Notes: generated by a model not told the origin, from the letters alone. Numbered from the stretch's first letter, positions 45,480 through 57,700 are shown. The stretch: DNA of 64,000 nt from Tissierellia bacterium (GCA_030538075.1 JAUNUQ010000001.1:1-64000), one strand, 5' to 3'. Made by a program: numbers and translations.

Positions 45480-46415
45480 CTACTTCCTCAGCTTCGGATC
45501 TAGAGCATCCGACAGACCATCCCCGATCAAGTGGAAAGCCAGTGTCGTGATGACGATCATCAAGCTCGGGAAGAACAGAATATGGGGATAGAACATCAGC
45601 CGCTGCTGTCCCGCAGATGCCAAGGCGCCCCAGCTGGTTTCCGGTGGGCGCACGCCCAGCCCGATATAGCTCAAAAAGGCCTCGCTGAAGATAAAGCCTG
45701 GCACGGACATGGTGATGGTGACCATGATGATCCCCAGAGTGTTGGGCAGCAGATGCTTCATGATGATCCGCCCTTCGTCCGCTCCCAGGGCTACAGCTGC
45801 TTGGACATAGTCGAGCTCACGGATCTGGAGGATCTGCCCCCGTACCATCCGCGTCGTCCCCACCCAAGAGGTGATGCTCATCGCAAAGACCAGGGAGAAG
45901 ACGGAGCGTCCCATGACCATGGATAGGATGATGACGATGATCAGATAAGGGAGATTCCCGATTAGCTCAGCAAAGCGCATGATCAGGTTGTCCACCCAGC
46001 CACCTCGAAGACCAGCAACGGCGCCGAGCAACGAGCCTATGGTAAACATGACCAATGTACAGAGCAGTCCAATCAAAATGGAGATCCGGCCTCCATAGCA
46101 GACCCGAGTAAAGATGTCCCGACCCATGTCGTCGGTGCCAAACCAGTATTCGCTACTTGGCAGCTGATTTTTGATCGACGGATTCATATACTGATAATCC
46201 TTTCCGGAAATCGCCGGACCGAGATACAGCATCAGGATGACGCCAATCAGCATCAAGAGTCCAAGGACTGCCAGGGGATTGGATCGAAAACGGCGCCACA
46301 CATCTGCCCAATAGGTAAGGGAGGGTTTGCCGAGGCGTTCGGAGTCCGAGCTGTCTATCCCCACATGTTCAAAGGATTCTTCGGTTAAAATGAGTTTTTT
46401 ATCGATATTCTCCAT
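45480..46415 (-). CDS. oppC: Peptide ABC transporter permease (OppC-like)
   Basis: The protein has 311 residues. A hydrophilic N-terminal tail precedes the OppC N-terminal helix (about 44-68). The BPD_transp_1 domain spans about 110-305 with five or six helices and the EAA loop near residue 210 (AAVALGADEGRIIMKHLLPN). LGTDD-like FGTDDMGRDIFTRVCYG at about 92-108 is characteristic of OppC. It follows oppB by 9 nt. Confidence 0.92.
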   Translation of the reverse strand: MENIDKKLILTEESFEHVGIDSSDSERLGKPSLTYWADVWRRFRSNPLAVLGLLMLIGVILMLYLGPAISGKDYQYMNPSIKNQLPSSEYWFGTDDMGRDIFTRVCYGGRISILIGLLCTLVMFTIGSLLGAVAGLRGGWVDNLIMRFAELIGNLPYLIIVIILSMVMGRSVFSLVFAMSITSWVGTTRMVRGQILQIRELDYVQAAVALGADEGRIIMKHLLPNTLGIIMVTITMSVPGFIFSEAFLSYIGLGVRPPETSWGALASAGQQRLMFYPHILFFPSLMIVITTLAFHLIGDGLSDALDPKLRK

Positions 46416-46424
46416 CTCTTCCCC

Positions 46425-47354
46425 CTACTTATCCGCTACTTTGATTCTGGGATCCACAATGCCGTACAGGATATCGACGACGATTAGAGAGGCCACATAG
46501 AGCATTGCAAAGAAGATCGTCAGCCCCAACACCATCGTGTAGTCGTTGTCGGAGACGGCCTTCACATAATATGCGCCTAGACCAGGTATCGAAAACATCT
46601 TCTCGATGATGAAAGATCCTGAGAATATGCCTGCTACGGCCGGTCCAATCATGGTGATAATGGGAATCATGGAATTTCTAAGTACATGTTTTCGAACAAT
46701 TCTCCCAGGGCTACATCCCTTCGCCTTGGCAGTCGTTATGTAGTCCTCGCTGACTACGGACAGCACACTGCTGCGCATATATTTCGTGTAGGAGGCGATT
46801 CCCCCAATGGCATAGGCCAAGACTGGCAAGAAATAATGTTTGAGCTCACCCCAACCGAATACAGGCACCAGCTTCCACTTAAATGCCAGAAAATACTGCA
46901 GGAGAGACGCAAATACAAAGCTCGGGATACAGATGGCCAGGACCACCAATACCCTTATGACATGGTCTCCCAGTTTCTCCCGATTTAAGCCAGACACGAG
47001 TCCCAATAGTATTCCAATGGTGAGCTGAAAGAAAAGAGCGATGATTCCAATCTTCGCAGAGATCCAGGTATTCTTCTTGATGACGTCATTTGCAGACTGG
47101 CCAGTATAGATGATGGACTCGCCAAAATCACCAGTTGTGATCAGATTTTTCATATACACCAGATAACGCTCCACGACGGGCTTGTCCAGTCCGTATTTGG
47201 CCCGGATGACCGCCTGCGCCTTATCTGGCATTTGCTCCACCTTTGCGGCGATGGGGTCGCCCGGAGCGCCTGCGATCAGAAAAAAGGTCGCTGTGATAAT
47301 GAGAAACAGAGTCAAAAATGCGTATGCGATCCGTTTCAATATGAACTTAAGCAT
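46425..47354 (-). CDS. oppB: Peptide ABC transporter permease (OppB-like)
   Basis: The protein has 309 residues from ATG 47354, behind GGGGAGGATACT; a longer frame to 47441 lacks a ribosome site. It starts MLKFILKRIAYAFLTLFLI, the usual OppB N-terminus. Residue FIRKYGLDKPV-like A-K-Y-G-L-D-K-P follows near 50, and the EAA loop AKGCSPGRIVRKHVLRN lies near 205. Six membrane helices are apparent. It lies downstream of the lipoprotein gene across a 130-nt gap holding a hairpin. Confidence 0.92.
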   Translation of the reverse strand: MLKFILKRIAYAFLTLFLIITATFFLIAGAPGDPIAAKVEQMPDKAQAVIRAKYGLDKPVVERYLVYMKNLITTGDFGESIIYTGQSANDVIKKNTWISAKIGIIALFFQLTIGILLGLVSGLNREKLGDHVIRVLVVLAICIPSFVFASLLQYFLAFKWKLVPVFGWGELKHYFLPVLAYAIGGIASYTKYMRSSVLSVVSEDYITTAKAKGCSPGRIVRKHVLRNSMIPIITMIGPAVAGIFSGSFIIEKMFSIPGLGAYYVKAVSDNDYTMVLGLTIFFAMLYVASLIVVDILYGIVDPRIKVADK

Positions 47355-47398
47355 AGTATCCTCCCCGCTTTTGCAAAGCTGTGATCCCAGAATGAAAC

Positions 47399-47430
47399 AA
47401 GACATAAGTAGCTTGCGATACTTATGTCTT
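47399..47430 (-). promoter_or_regulatory. Stem-loop between oppA and oppB
   Basis: AAGACATAAGTA (47399-47410) and TACTTATGTCTT (47419-47430), a perfect 12-bp stem, followed on the minus strand by TGTTTCATT rather than a proper T-run. It likely stabilises the oppA message or causes partial termination, so that the binding protein exceeds the permeases. Confidence 0.6.
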
Positions 47431-47485
47431 GGCCTTTTCAAGGCTTCCTTTCACTCCTATTCGGATCCGTTCTGTTTCAGAAATA

Positions 47486-49249
47486 CTACGGTCTTCCGGT
47501 AGTATCGATGATCGTATAGTCTATTTGGCTGTGGGGATTCACATGGTATCCCTCTACAAATTTCGTCAAGAAGGTATTGCTTCTAGGTGCATAAGTCGGT
47601 GCGATAATCCCAGTACCAACCAATAGTTTCTCCGCTTCCAAGAGAATCTCTGCGCGCTTTTGTTGATCCGGTTCCAGGGATGCATCTTCTAGAAGCTGTG
47701 CAAATGTATCTGCATCTTCTCCCGTCCAGCCGGATCGATGGGAATTGAAGTATCCGCTTTCCGGTTGGAAAATCTCCAGAAGTGCATTTGGATCATTGTA
47801 ATAAGGTCCCCAACCAGATGTGGCGATATCGTAATCCCCTTCGTCTACCTTATCCCACATGATATTCCACTCCATCATGTCGATCGTAACCGTGACGCCT
47901 AATTTCTCATGCCATTGTTGCAGGAGCCACTCGGCACTCTTCTTTGAGTATTCCGCAGTACCGCGGGTCGCATAGCGAACCTGCATATTTGCCGGATCTG
48001 GATCCAAGCCTGCCTCTGTTAAACCTTCGATCAGGAGAGCTTTTGGATCTGGGTATTCCTGCATCAAGTCTTTGATGATTTCATTCTTTCCGCCAACCAA
48101 TTCTGTGTACAGTTTATCCCCTACATTGGTCGCATGGGGGAACAGGGAGTATAGAGGTTCATCTTCGCCGTCGCGTAGTTCATCTACAAATTTCTCTCGG
48201 TCAATTGCCAAGGAGAAAGCCAGACGAATCTTTGGATGTTGGAAATACTCATTTGCAGCATTGAATCCTAAGAACTCTGGGTTGTTTCCATCGGTCAGCA
48301 TATGGTTAAAGTTTCCGCTGTCCATGATCATGCCCTTCCAATCTGGGTCATTGGTCGTCAGGACATCCAAGTCCCCACCAATAAAGGCCTGGGCAGCTGT
48401 TGCAGCTTCTCCAATGATCTTTCGATCGATTCGATCCAGCTTCACATCGTCCTTACCCCAGTACATTTCATTTTTGACCAGAGTCATTTGGGTGTTTTGA
48501 TCCCAAGATTCTACGACAAAAGGTCCATTCGTGACGACTTTATCTGGCGCTGTTCCGTATTCCGTACCCCATTCCTCATATTTGTCCTGACGAATCGGCT
48601 TCGATCCATTCAGTAATTCTAGGAAATAACTAAAGGGCTTCACCAATGTGAATTCTAGAGTATAGTCATCCAGAGCCTTAACACCGATCTCCTCCGGTGT
48701 TACCGTCCCCTCGTATAGAGCTTCATTGAAATTTACGATGACCCCATCAAATAGCCAAGCATTTGTAGAAGCCACTTCCGGAGTTGCCATCGTTTGGAAA
48801 GTATAGACGAAGTCATGAGCCGTTACAGGCACCCCGTCATTCCAAGTTGCATTCTCCCGCAATTTGAAAGTATAGGTCTTTCCGTCTTCACTGACCTCCC
48901 AGGACTCTGCTCCTGCAGGTTTTGCAATCGCCATATCATTTTCGTCTGCTACGTCATTCACCAGAGACTCCATGATGATATTGTGCAGTCCATTATCCGG
49001 TCCAGTGGTGTTCAGAATCGGATTGAGCCCAATTACCGGACTTGCCGAGCTAAATACAAAATATTTTTGCCCGCCCGTATCCGCAGCCTCAGACGCCGCC
49101 TCCTCAGTTTTTTCCTCCGCCACCTGCTCTGTGGTGGCATCCTCTGCCTTTTCAGGCTCCTGTGTCTCCGGTCCAGAGCAAGCTGCAAACGCTGTCAAGC
49201 ACATCGCTAAGACAAGCAGAAGAGCCAACTTTTTCTTAAACCCATTCAT
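47486..49249 (-). CDS. oppA: Peptide ABC transporter substrate-binding lipoprotein (family 5)
   Basis: The protein has 587 residues from ATG 49249 (AGGAGGG about 8 nt upstream). The lipoprotein signal ends at A-F-A-A-C (Cys24), followed by an acidic Glu/Thr linker (about 25-60) that spaces the domain from the membrane. The SBP_bac_5 domain (about 62-585) shows WEVSEDGKTYTFKLRENATW, the signature segment following the first lobe. First gene of the importer operon; it fixes peptide binding at the cell surface. Confidence 0.93.
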   Translation of the reverse strand: MNGFKKKLALLLVLAMCLTAFAACSGPETQEPEKAEDATTEQVAEEKTEEAASEAADTGGQKYFVFSSASPVIGLNPILNTTGPDNGLHNIIMESLVNDVADENDMAIAKPAGAESWEVSEDGKTYTFKLRENATWNDGVPVTAHDFVYTFQTMATPEVASTNAWLFDGVIVNFNEALYEGTVTPEEIGVKALDDYTLEFTLVKPFSYFLELLNGSKPIRQDKYEEWGTEYGTAPDKVVTNGPFVVESWDQNTQMTLVKNEMYWGKDDVKLDRIDRKIIGEAATAAQAFIGGDLDVLTTNDPDWKGMIMDSGNFNHMLTDGNNPEFLGFNAANEYFQHPKIRLAFSLAIDREKFVDELRDGEDEPLYSLFPHATNVGDKLYTELVGGKNEIIKDLMQEYPDPKALLIEGLTEAGLDPDPANMQVRYATRGTAEYSKKSAEWLLQQWHEKLGVTVTIDMMEWNIMWDKVDEGDYDIATSGWGPYYNDPNALLEIFQPESGYFNSHRSGWTGEDADTFAQLLEDASLEPDQQKRAEILLEAEKLLVGTGIIAPTYAPRSNTFLTKFVEGYHVNPHSQIDYTIIDTTGRP

Positions 49250-49397
49250 ACCCATTCCCTCCTATTTTTTGTACTCACATTCATTGCCATCCCTCTGGAA
49301 TCGTTTGTTTCATTGTATGGACCAACCCATCCACTGCTCTCTCCAGCGTGCAAATCGTCAATCCCCATTCCAAAGTCAACACAATAAAGTAATAATC

Positions 49398-49426
49398 ATT
49401 ATAGCGTTTTTTTAGGTTTATATCAA
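49398..49426 (-). promoter_or_regulatory. Promoter of the peptide ABC operon
   Basis: TTGATA (49426-49421), a 17-nt spacer and TATAAT (49403-49398) form a near-consensus promoter about 150 nt ahead of oppA. Confidence 0.75.
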
Positions 49427-49734
49427 ATGTTTTCAATCGATATATCGTCACTTATTTCCTTAACTTCTGGCATATAACCGGAGATCTGCTGACATTTTGT
49501 CAGCAAGCATATTGAAAATGCCATATTAGGAGGGTGCAGATTGACGAAAGTTCAAAGTAGTAGACGGACGATATCGCGATAATACTCTCATCCATTCGGC
49601 TAATATCCGCCTTGAAACATTGGTGATGCAGCTTCTTTCGATAGACGAGCCCGGATGGATACTCTAGGATAAGAAATCCCAGATAGAATTTCACCCTGAT
49701 TTCGTATACACCCTTGATGAATCCATAACAATAA

Positions 49735-49770
49735 AAGTGCACAGGCATTGAATCAACACCTTGTGCACTT
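49735..49770 (-). terminator. Terminator of the TRIC-like gene
   Basis: AAGTGCACA (49735-49743) pairs with TGTGCACTT (49762-49770), followed on the minus strand by TTTATTG. A short minus-strand frame at 49500-49748 begins inside this hairpin, so it is unlikely to be a gene. Confidence 0.65.
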
Positions 49771-49781
49771 GCATGTATACT

Positions 49782-50423
49782 TTAAACTTTTGGAAGACTC
49801 CACTCGTAATGAGAGGACAGCAGTCTTATGATGGTCACTAGCCCTACCGTTGCAAAAACCGCCACTTTTTCATCGATCAAGGTCCGCAAGAAATAAAAGC
49901 TCACTGCTCCAATCAAGGATGCTACGGCATAGATACGCTTTGTGAAGATCACAGGAATCTCACAGGTAAATACATCTCTCAGCATGCCCCCTCCAACACC
50001 AGTGATCGCACCGACGAAGAGGATCAGTACAAAGTTGTCGCCATAACCTCTGGTGATCGCCGTTGAGACACCTGATACAGTGAACATACCCAGTCCGACA
50101 GCATCCGAGAGGTCGATCAGCTTTTCCAACGCGAGAGCCAGCAGCTTCGACGTCCAACCTTTGTGCGCCTGCCATTTATCAATGATCACTAAAAATACAG
50201 CCGTGGTGATCGTAGCAATGATCATATATCTCGAGTTAATAAAAGCGCTTGGAGGTGTTATCCCCAAAGTGAGATCCCGAATATATCCCCCACCAACCGC
50301 CGTAACAACAGACATCGTCCAAATACCCAACAGATCCATCTTCTTGTGAATGGCAGCGATCGCTCCAGATATAGCGAATGATATCGTACCTAGAATTTCA
50401 ATTATATATAGTGTTAATTCCAT
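49782..50423 (-). CDS. Trimeric intracellular cation channel family protein (UPF0126)
   Basis: The protein has 213 residues built from two repeats of a three-helix unit. The first repeat carries FAISGAIAAIHKKMDLLGIW (about 17-36) and GGGYIRDL. The second carries TVSGVSTAITRGYGDNF (about 103-119) and GGGMLRDVF. The paired GGGxxRD loops are the family hallmark. Homologues are prokaryotic TRIC K+-permeable channels. GAAGGAGAAAAGT precedes the ATG. Confidence 0.9.
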   Translation of the reverse strand: MELTLYIIEILGTISFAISGAIAAIHKKMDLLGIWTMSVVTAVGGGYIRDLTLGITPPSAFINSRYMIIATITTAVFLVIIDKWQAHKGWTSKLLALALEKLIDLSDAVGLGMFTVSGVSTAITRGYGDNFVLILFVGAITGVGGGMLRDVFTCEIPVIFTKRIYAVASLIGAVSFYFLRTLIDEKVAVFATVGLVTIIRLLSSHYEWSLPKV

Positions 50424-50763
50424 ACTTTTCTCCTTCCAGAAATAATTCCAAGGAATTATATCATATGAAATTTAGTTATTCTAGGGGAAAATGGGGTTTA
50501 TTGCGTGAAGATAAGATGTAAAATAGCGTCCTGCGCCTTGCCGTTCGAAACAAAAGATGAACTCCTAACCACCCTCATAGACTGTAATTTAAGAGATCTC
50601 TCCTTCTTTATCGTAGCTATGACTCTATTTAAATCTCATTCAGATATTCCTTGCTCACAATGGGTTTCATCTTCAGGACTTGATAGATTGGAGGGCTATA
50701 ATTAATAGGAAAGACACTCTGCTAACAAGTTGTACTAAACAAAGATCATAAGAGGATCTGATT
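50424..50763. other. Gene-poor stretch before the CRISPR array
   Basis: A 66-codon plus-strand frame (50505-50705) has no ribosome site or recognisable family. It may be decayed coding DNA. Nothing else is supported. Confidence 0.3.
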
Positions 50764-50993
50764 ATGGCTAACATTTACATAGATGAATTCAAAGTGCAGC
50801 TAGTTAATCTCAACAACGGCCACACCATTATCGAAAGATCAAGAAACTAGAGAATCTCCAAGTTTGCCTCCCCTATTGGATCAATTTCTATCACTTATCC
50901 GGTTCCTTCCAGGAAACTGACAATAAGAGTGCCGAAGAGATTTACCTTCTCCGATTTCAAAAAGAAAACAAGCAACTCAAAGATGGGGAATAA
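50764..50993 (+). pseudogene. Degraded IS3-family transposase orfA remnant
   Basis: The segment opens M-A-N-I-Y-I-D-E-F-K-V-Q-L-V-N-L, resembling the orfA start I-Y-x-x-E-F-K-x-Q-I-V-x-L. After a stop and a frame change it resumes with S-A-E-E-I-Y-L-L-R-F-Q-K-E-N-K-Q-L-K, resembling the orfA tail E-L-x-R-L-R-K-E-N-x-x-L-K. The two parts are in different frames, no orfB follows, and no terminal inverted repeats are obvious. Confidence 0.5.
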
Positions 50994-51736
50994 TCATCTA
51001 TTTCTAATAGCGTTGATACTAGGACGCAGATAGCATTCATGCATGTGATCATCCGCAAGTAAATATTAGTGCCCGTGTCGACTATTTACTATCCCACACA
51101 ATCTTGATGATCAAAAACCCAAAATTTGGTCCAAAGATTCCATACTCTGATAAACCACCAATGAGATTTTTCATCACGGCCTGTAGAAAGCATAATTTGC
51201 TTAGTTTGCATGATCCCGGCCCTTTCATCATAAGTGATCTATTCTATGTTCAGTCTGCATCGGTTACGCAACATTCCTCCCTTCATATTATCCCCATAAC
51301 CTTGAAGTCATCTTCTAGAGTGTGGGTCCAAGGAAACCGCAGACTTTGTTCGCATATCTATTATGAGCATACATTTTCTGGGCTGGATCAATCTTTGTCA
51401 TGTCGACTGGAGATAATTAACAGATAAACAAGGCGTTATAAGTATATGATGTTATTCATCCGTTGAGTTGACCGAGAAATTCTTATAATAAATAGTGATT
51501 GAATCGTCTATCCATATCCTAAAGAAAGACACTATTTGAAGGCACAAATTCAGTTTACTACAAAATTAATAACAGAGTAGTTGGATTATTTGCACTCGTG
51601 TTACGATTAGCAAAATCACGGCTCTTCAATTAAGACACTTCAGCGAAGCATTAGAGATCGTTCGCATAAGACAGTCCAAAAAGGGGCTGCCTCTCCACTT
51701 TATTGCTTTCATGATAGTCACCATTGCTATAATATT
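50994..51736. other. Gene-poor stretch at the leader-distal end of the CRISPR array
   Basis: About 740 nt, AT-rich, with no frame showing family resemblance and no clear RNA motif. Consistent with decayed mobile-element DNA beyond the old end of the array. Confidence 0.35.
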
Positions 51737-54700
51737 GTTTCAATCCACGCACCCGTAGAGGGTGCGACCAAGGTGGGATGCATTGTACGGGTAAGGGGTC
51801 GGATTTCAATCCACGCACCCGTAGAGGGTGCGACGAAAACAAGTAGATAAAATCAGCTATGAAACCAATTTCAATCCACACCCGTAGAGGGTGCGACAAA
51901 GGCTCAATAGATAGATAGGAGGACAAAGGAGTATTTCAATCCACGCACCCGTAGAGGGTGCGACTTCCCATGCATCAGCCAAAACATTCTGAAAATATGC
52001 ATTTCAATCCACGCACCCGTAGAGGGTGCGACATGAAAAATACCTCGAAAAGCTACTAAAGGATCGGATTTCAATCCACGCACCCGTAGAGGGTGCGACT
52101 CCAGTCCTCAAGACCCTTTACCCTAAAGTTGATCGATTTCAATCCACGCACCCGTAGAGGGTGCGACAACATGCTTGTATTTTAAAGCTTTAAGTCGGAT
52201 GTGATTTCAATCCACGCACCCGTAGAGGGTGCGACGCGAGCCATCGTCGCCGAGGTCATCGACAAGCGAATTTCAATCCACGCACCCGTAGAGGGTGCGA
52301 CCCGATCAACCCAAGCACAGGTGTTCCGATCGCAATATTTCAATCCACGCACCCGTAGAGGGTGCGACATCCGTTTTTTCATGTTCCAAAACTCTAAGTT
52401 CAGATTTCAATCCACGCACCCGTAGAGGGTGCGACTTTCAGAGGATGGGTTTTACGAAATTAACCCAGTTATTTCAATCCACGCACCCGTAGAGGGTGCG
52501 ACCCGCCAGGTGGGGGATATTTTTATTTTTTAGTCCGGATTTCAATCCACGCACCCGTAGAGGGTGCGACGTACGAAACGCAACACAAAAGTCCGCAATG
52601 TTAATAATTTCAATCCACGCACCCGTAGAGGGTGCGACGGCATGCTGGTCCGCCAGGTGGACTATGTGCTCAAATTTCAATCCACGCACCCGTAGAGGGT
52701 GCGACCAGACACCCTTGCCCCGTACTCCACCTTAATCGATTTCAATCCACGCACCCGTAGAGGGTGCGACGCCTGGGTGGAGTCTCGGACGATCATTATA
52801 GACCAATTTCAATCCACGCACCCGTAGAGGGTGCGACATGCGACCGGCTGAAGGTGCCGCAACGGACAGAAATTTCAATCCACGCACCCGTAGAGGGTGC
52901 GACTCATTCGAACCACATCATAAATTAGAGCCAACCCAATTTCAATCCACGCACCCGTAGAGGGTGCGACCTGGATACTTCCCAGCTGTTACCTGCGGAA
53001 AAAATTTCAATCCACGCACCCGTAGAGGGTGCGACTATCTACACTAGAGTATCAACAATAGAGCAAAAAATTTCAATCCACGCACCCGTAGAGGGTGCGA
53101 CAGATCCAACGGGTCAAATCAATAAACTCTTTGAGATTTCAATCCACGCACCCGTAGAGGGTGCGACTTTCTATACACAGAAAGCCATCGAAGGCGAACG
53201 ATTTCAATCCACGCACCCGTAGAGGGTGCGACAGCTGAGCAGGGTGCGAATATTTCACATCTTGACTATTTCAATCCACGCACCCGTAGAGGGTGCGACA
53301 CCTGATAAAATCAGCGCTTGAGGCGAATAATGCATTTCAATCCACGCACCCGTAGAGGGTGCGACGCAGGACATCAGATATCTGCATTGAGCTGGACGGA
53401 TTTCAATCCACGCACCCGTAGAGGGTGCGACCAAGAGTAAAAGATCCAACTGGAGCGACACAAAATTTCAATCCACGCACCCGTAGAGGGTGCGACGGAC
53501 ATTGATTTCGTAAATAAAAACGGCTCTCAGATTTCAATCCACGCACCCGTAGAGGGTGCGACTCAAGCTGTTGTGAAATGGTCTGATTTAATTGCTATTT
53601 CAATCCACGCACCCGTAGAGGGTGCGACTTCGAGGCATGTATGGTGGCGTATGGTCATCTTGATTTCAATCCACGCACCCGTAGAGGGTGCGACGTTTCT
53701 CCACAGTGGCTATGCGGGTGGCATCCATGATTTCAATCCACGCACCCGTAGAGGGTGCGACCCTCGCAGATGAAAGCGGGTTGGTTTTGCTAAACAATTT
53801 CAATCCACGCACCCGTAGAGGGTGCGACTGAACATTTTAAATTCATGGTAGGAGAACTTTTCAATTTCAATCCACGCACCCGTAGAGGGTGCGACGTTGG
53901 TTTAAAAGCAGATATCAAATTAGGAGATCATTTCAATCCACGCACCCGTAGAGGGTGCGACGTGATCATTTGGATTTGTCATTACTTGGAAAAACTATTT
54001 CAATCCACGCACCCGTAGAGGGTGCGACTGCTGAGTTGTTTCGAGTGATAAGGGGTCCTATAAATTTCAATCCACGCACCCGTAGAGGGTGCGACAATCC
54101 TCTGTATTTGCATAGTCCCCCCTATTCGTAATATTTCAATCCACGCACCCGTAGAGGGTGCGACATACGAAAGAGATCACGATCACAAAAGCAGAAAGAA
54201 TTTCAATCCACGCACCCGTAGAGGGTGCGACCCATACGCTCTACTGACATCGTATCAGGTCCGAGTGATTTCAATCCACGCACCCGTAGAGGGTGCGACA
54301 GATAGCATCAAGGCGATAGATGGAGCAGGGTCAGATTTCAATCCACGCACCCGTAGAGGGTGCGACGATGATTGATTCTACATGTGCGGTTAACTCCTCT
54401 GATTTCAATCCACGCACCCGTAGAGGGTGCGACGTGAAGAAGAAGGATACCCCGTCGCTGATATTCTCATTTCAATCCACGCACCCGTAGAGGGTGCGAC
54501 GGAAAATACAGCATTGCCGATTAGGGTATGGCGCATTTCAATCCACGCACCCGTAGAGGGTGCGACCTGATGGTGATCATGCGACCACCTCGAATCTTCT
54601 AATTTCAATCCACGCACCCGTAGAGGGTGCGACTAAAGATATGCTTGATGGTGCAACAAGTATTGAAGTATTTCAATCCACGCACCCGTAGAGGGTGCGA

Positions 54701-57700
54701 CGTTCCCGTTTCGATTCGTCGGTTTACACGGGATCATTTCAATCCACGCACCCGTAGAGGGTGCGACAAAGGAACTGCTTAACCGCATTCGTTTCCTGTT
54801 TAATTTCAATCCACGCACCCGTAGAGGGTGCGACAAGTAAGCGGATCGATCCAACATATGAATATTGAATTTCAATCCACGCACCCGTAGAGGGTGCGAC
54901 TTGATCACCAAGTCCCATATCTTCATACAGATTTTATTTCAATCCACGCACCCGTAGAGGGTGCGACAACCGAGGAAGAAAAACTAAAGGCCTGGCAACG
55001 AATTTCAATCCACGCACCCGTAGAGGGTGCGACCAAAGCCTATATGATCAAATCAAACGAAAACATTGATTTCAATCCACGCACCCGTAGAGGGTGCGAC
55101 TCGTTTTTCAGTATCGTAATGCATACACCCTTCCAAATTTCAATCCACGCACCCGTAGAGGGTACGACGTCGCCATATACATCATGGACTCTATCCTTGC
55201 CCATTTCAATCCACGCACCCGTAGAGGGTGCGACTTGGGACAGAAAAATACAAGGATCCGGATAACTGATTTCAATCCACGCACCCGTAGAGGGTGCGAC
55301 TCTTGAGTCGTCATTGTCTATCAGCTCCTCTTAGGATTTCAATCCACGCACCCGTAGAGGGTGCGACTTGATTAATCCAGTAATCCCATCTACTACTTCC
55401 CATTTCAATCCACGCACCCGTAGAGGGTGCGACGTTAGCTGGCACTAGATACGCTTTAACTTGCTTTATTTCAATCCACGCACCCGTAGAGGGTGCGACC
55501 TAGGTCTTAGTGTCGGATCTGCATCATAAGCGATTTCAATCCACGCACCCGTAGAGGGTGCGACGCTTATACATAAGAGCAATCCCACTTGCATTACCGA
55601 TTTCAATCCACGCACCCGTAGAGGGTGCGACCATATCGCCTACATCCACTAAACCTTTTTCATAAATTTCAATCCACGCACCCGTAGAGGGTGCGACACA
55701 AGCAATGTGATGAATGGTGTTGACTGATCAAATTTCAATCCACGCACCCGTAGAGGGTGCGACTCCATTCAGTTTGCTTATCAAGGATTTGCTAAGCAAT
55801 TTCAATCCACGCACCCGTAGAGGGTGCGACCGGATTCGAAATCCCGTTTAGGTCTGCGAGCTCCTATTTCAATCCACGCACCCGTAGAGGGTGCGACGTC
55901 CTCAGTAATCTTCAGCTGTTTCTCCCGAAGGGATTTCAATCCACGCACCCGTAGAGGGTGCGACGGAATTGCCGGGCGGGAAGAATCCACTGTTTACGAT
56001 TTCAATCCACGCACCCGTAGAGGGTGCGACGGCACTATTGATTGTTGCCGCTAAAAAGGTTCTGATTTCAATCCACGCACCCGTAGAGGGTGCGACGAGA
56101 TCTTACATCACCAGAAATCAAGTGATTCCGATTTCAATCCACGCACCCGTAGAGGGTGCGACATCCATCATGGAATTAATGATTTCACCTTGAAGCTATT
56201 TCAATCCACGCACCCGTAGAGGGTGCGACTGTGGTTACTTTCCTTCCCGGATCAAAGGCAGGAATTTCAATCCACGCACCCGTAGAGGGTGCGACTACAT
56301 CGTTAGCGCCCATTCATCACCAAGGAAAGCATTTCAATCCACGCACCCGTAGAGGGTGCGACTCAAATTTGATTACTGGATTTTCCACCTTCATCGATTT
56401 CAATCCACGCACCCGTAGAGGGTGCGACCCCTTTGCATCTGCACCCCCAGCATCGGAATGGATGATTTCAATCCACGCACCCGTAGAGGGTGCGACGGGA
56501 TGGAAGTTAGTACAGCCTTGAATGAATCCGAATTTCAATCCACGCACCCGTAGAGGGTGCGACGTAAATCCTTGTGGTTTCAAGGCTACTATGGCCTAAT
56601 TTCAATCCACGCACCCGTAGAGGGTGCGACGTGATAGTATTATAATTGAGAAAGTTGACAAGAATTTCAATCCACGCACCCGTAGAGGGTGCGACTTGAA
56701 TGAAAGAACCGTTCGATCGTTCGCTTCGAATTTCAATCCACGCACCCGTAGAGGGTGCGACCGTTATCTGCTATGTATTAATTAGGACTATCATAAATTT
56801 CAATCCACGCACCCGTAGAGGGTGCGACACCAGCGATACGGTGCATTGGCGCTGGGTCTCCAATTTCAATCCACGCACCCGTAGAGGGTGCGACCTGAAA
56901 GTGCGGCTATGGAGATGGAGAGGGTCGAGATTTCAATCCACGCACCCGTAGAGGGTGCGACAAATCAAGCTCAAAAGCAATCCCCTCAAATAACGGATTT
57001 CAATCCACGCACCCGTAGAGGGTGCGACCTTGCAACCTTGTAGCCAACTGGTTCTTTGCTGTCATATTTCAATCCACGCACCCGTAGAGGGTGCGACTGA
57101 CCTGGATATTGATCTAGACCCTAAACAATTCAATTTCAATCCACGCACCCGTAGAGGGTGCGACTTCGTTTCGAATGTACTTAACCGGTGATGATTCGAT
57201 TTCAATCCACGCACCCGTAGAGGGTGCGACGAGTTTTGAAGCAAGATATCCAAGCATCCTGGATATTTCAATCCACGCACCCGTAGAGGGTGCGACGTTA
57301 AACACTGCTTGTGCAATCTCTTGATCTCGATTTCAATCCACGCACCCGTAGAGGGTGCGACCACCCCTTATATAATGGAATCGGATAGCAGATATTTATT
57401 TCAATCCACGCACCCGTAGAGGGTGCGACCGTTTCCGAGTGCTCCAAGTCGGTCCATCCCTCTGATTTCAATCCACGCACCCGTAGAGGGTGCGACTCGC
57501 ATTCGCTTGAATATTTGGGTCATAGTTCGTATTTCAATCCACGCACCCGTAGAGGGTGCGACTAAGCACAACCCAAGGGCAAACCGCCCATGGCAAATTT
57601 CAATCCACGCACCCGTAGAGGGTGCGACTCCAGCAGATGGCGATTCTAACAGATCCCGTAGGCATTTCAATCCACGCACCCGTAGAGGGTGCGACCAGAT

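Noticed and set aside
49500..49748. 82-codon minus-strand frame near the TRIC gene
   Set aside because: No ribosome site, no family resemblance, and its start lies inside a terminator hairpin.
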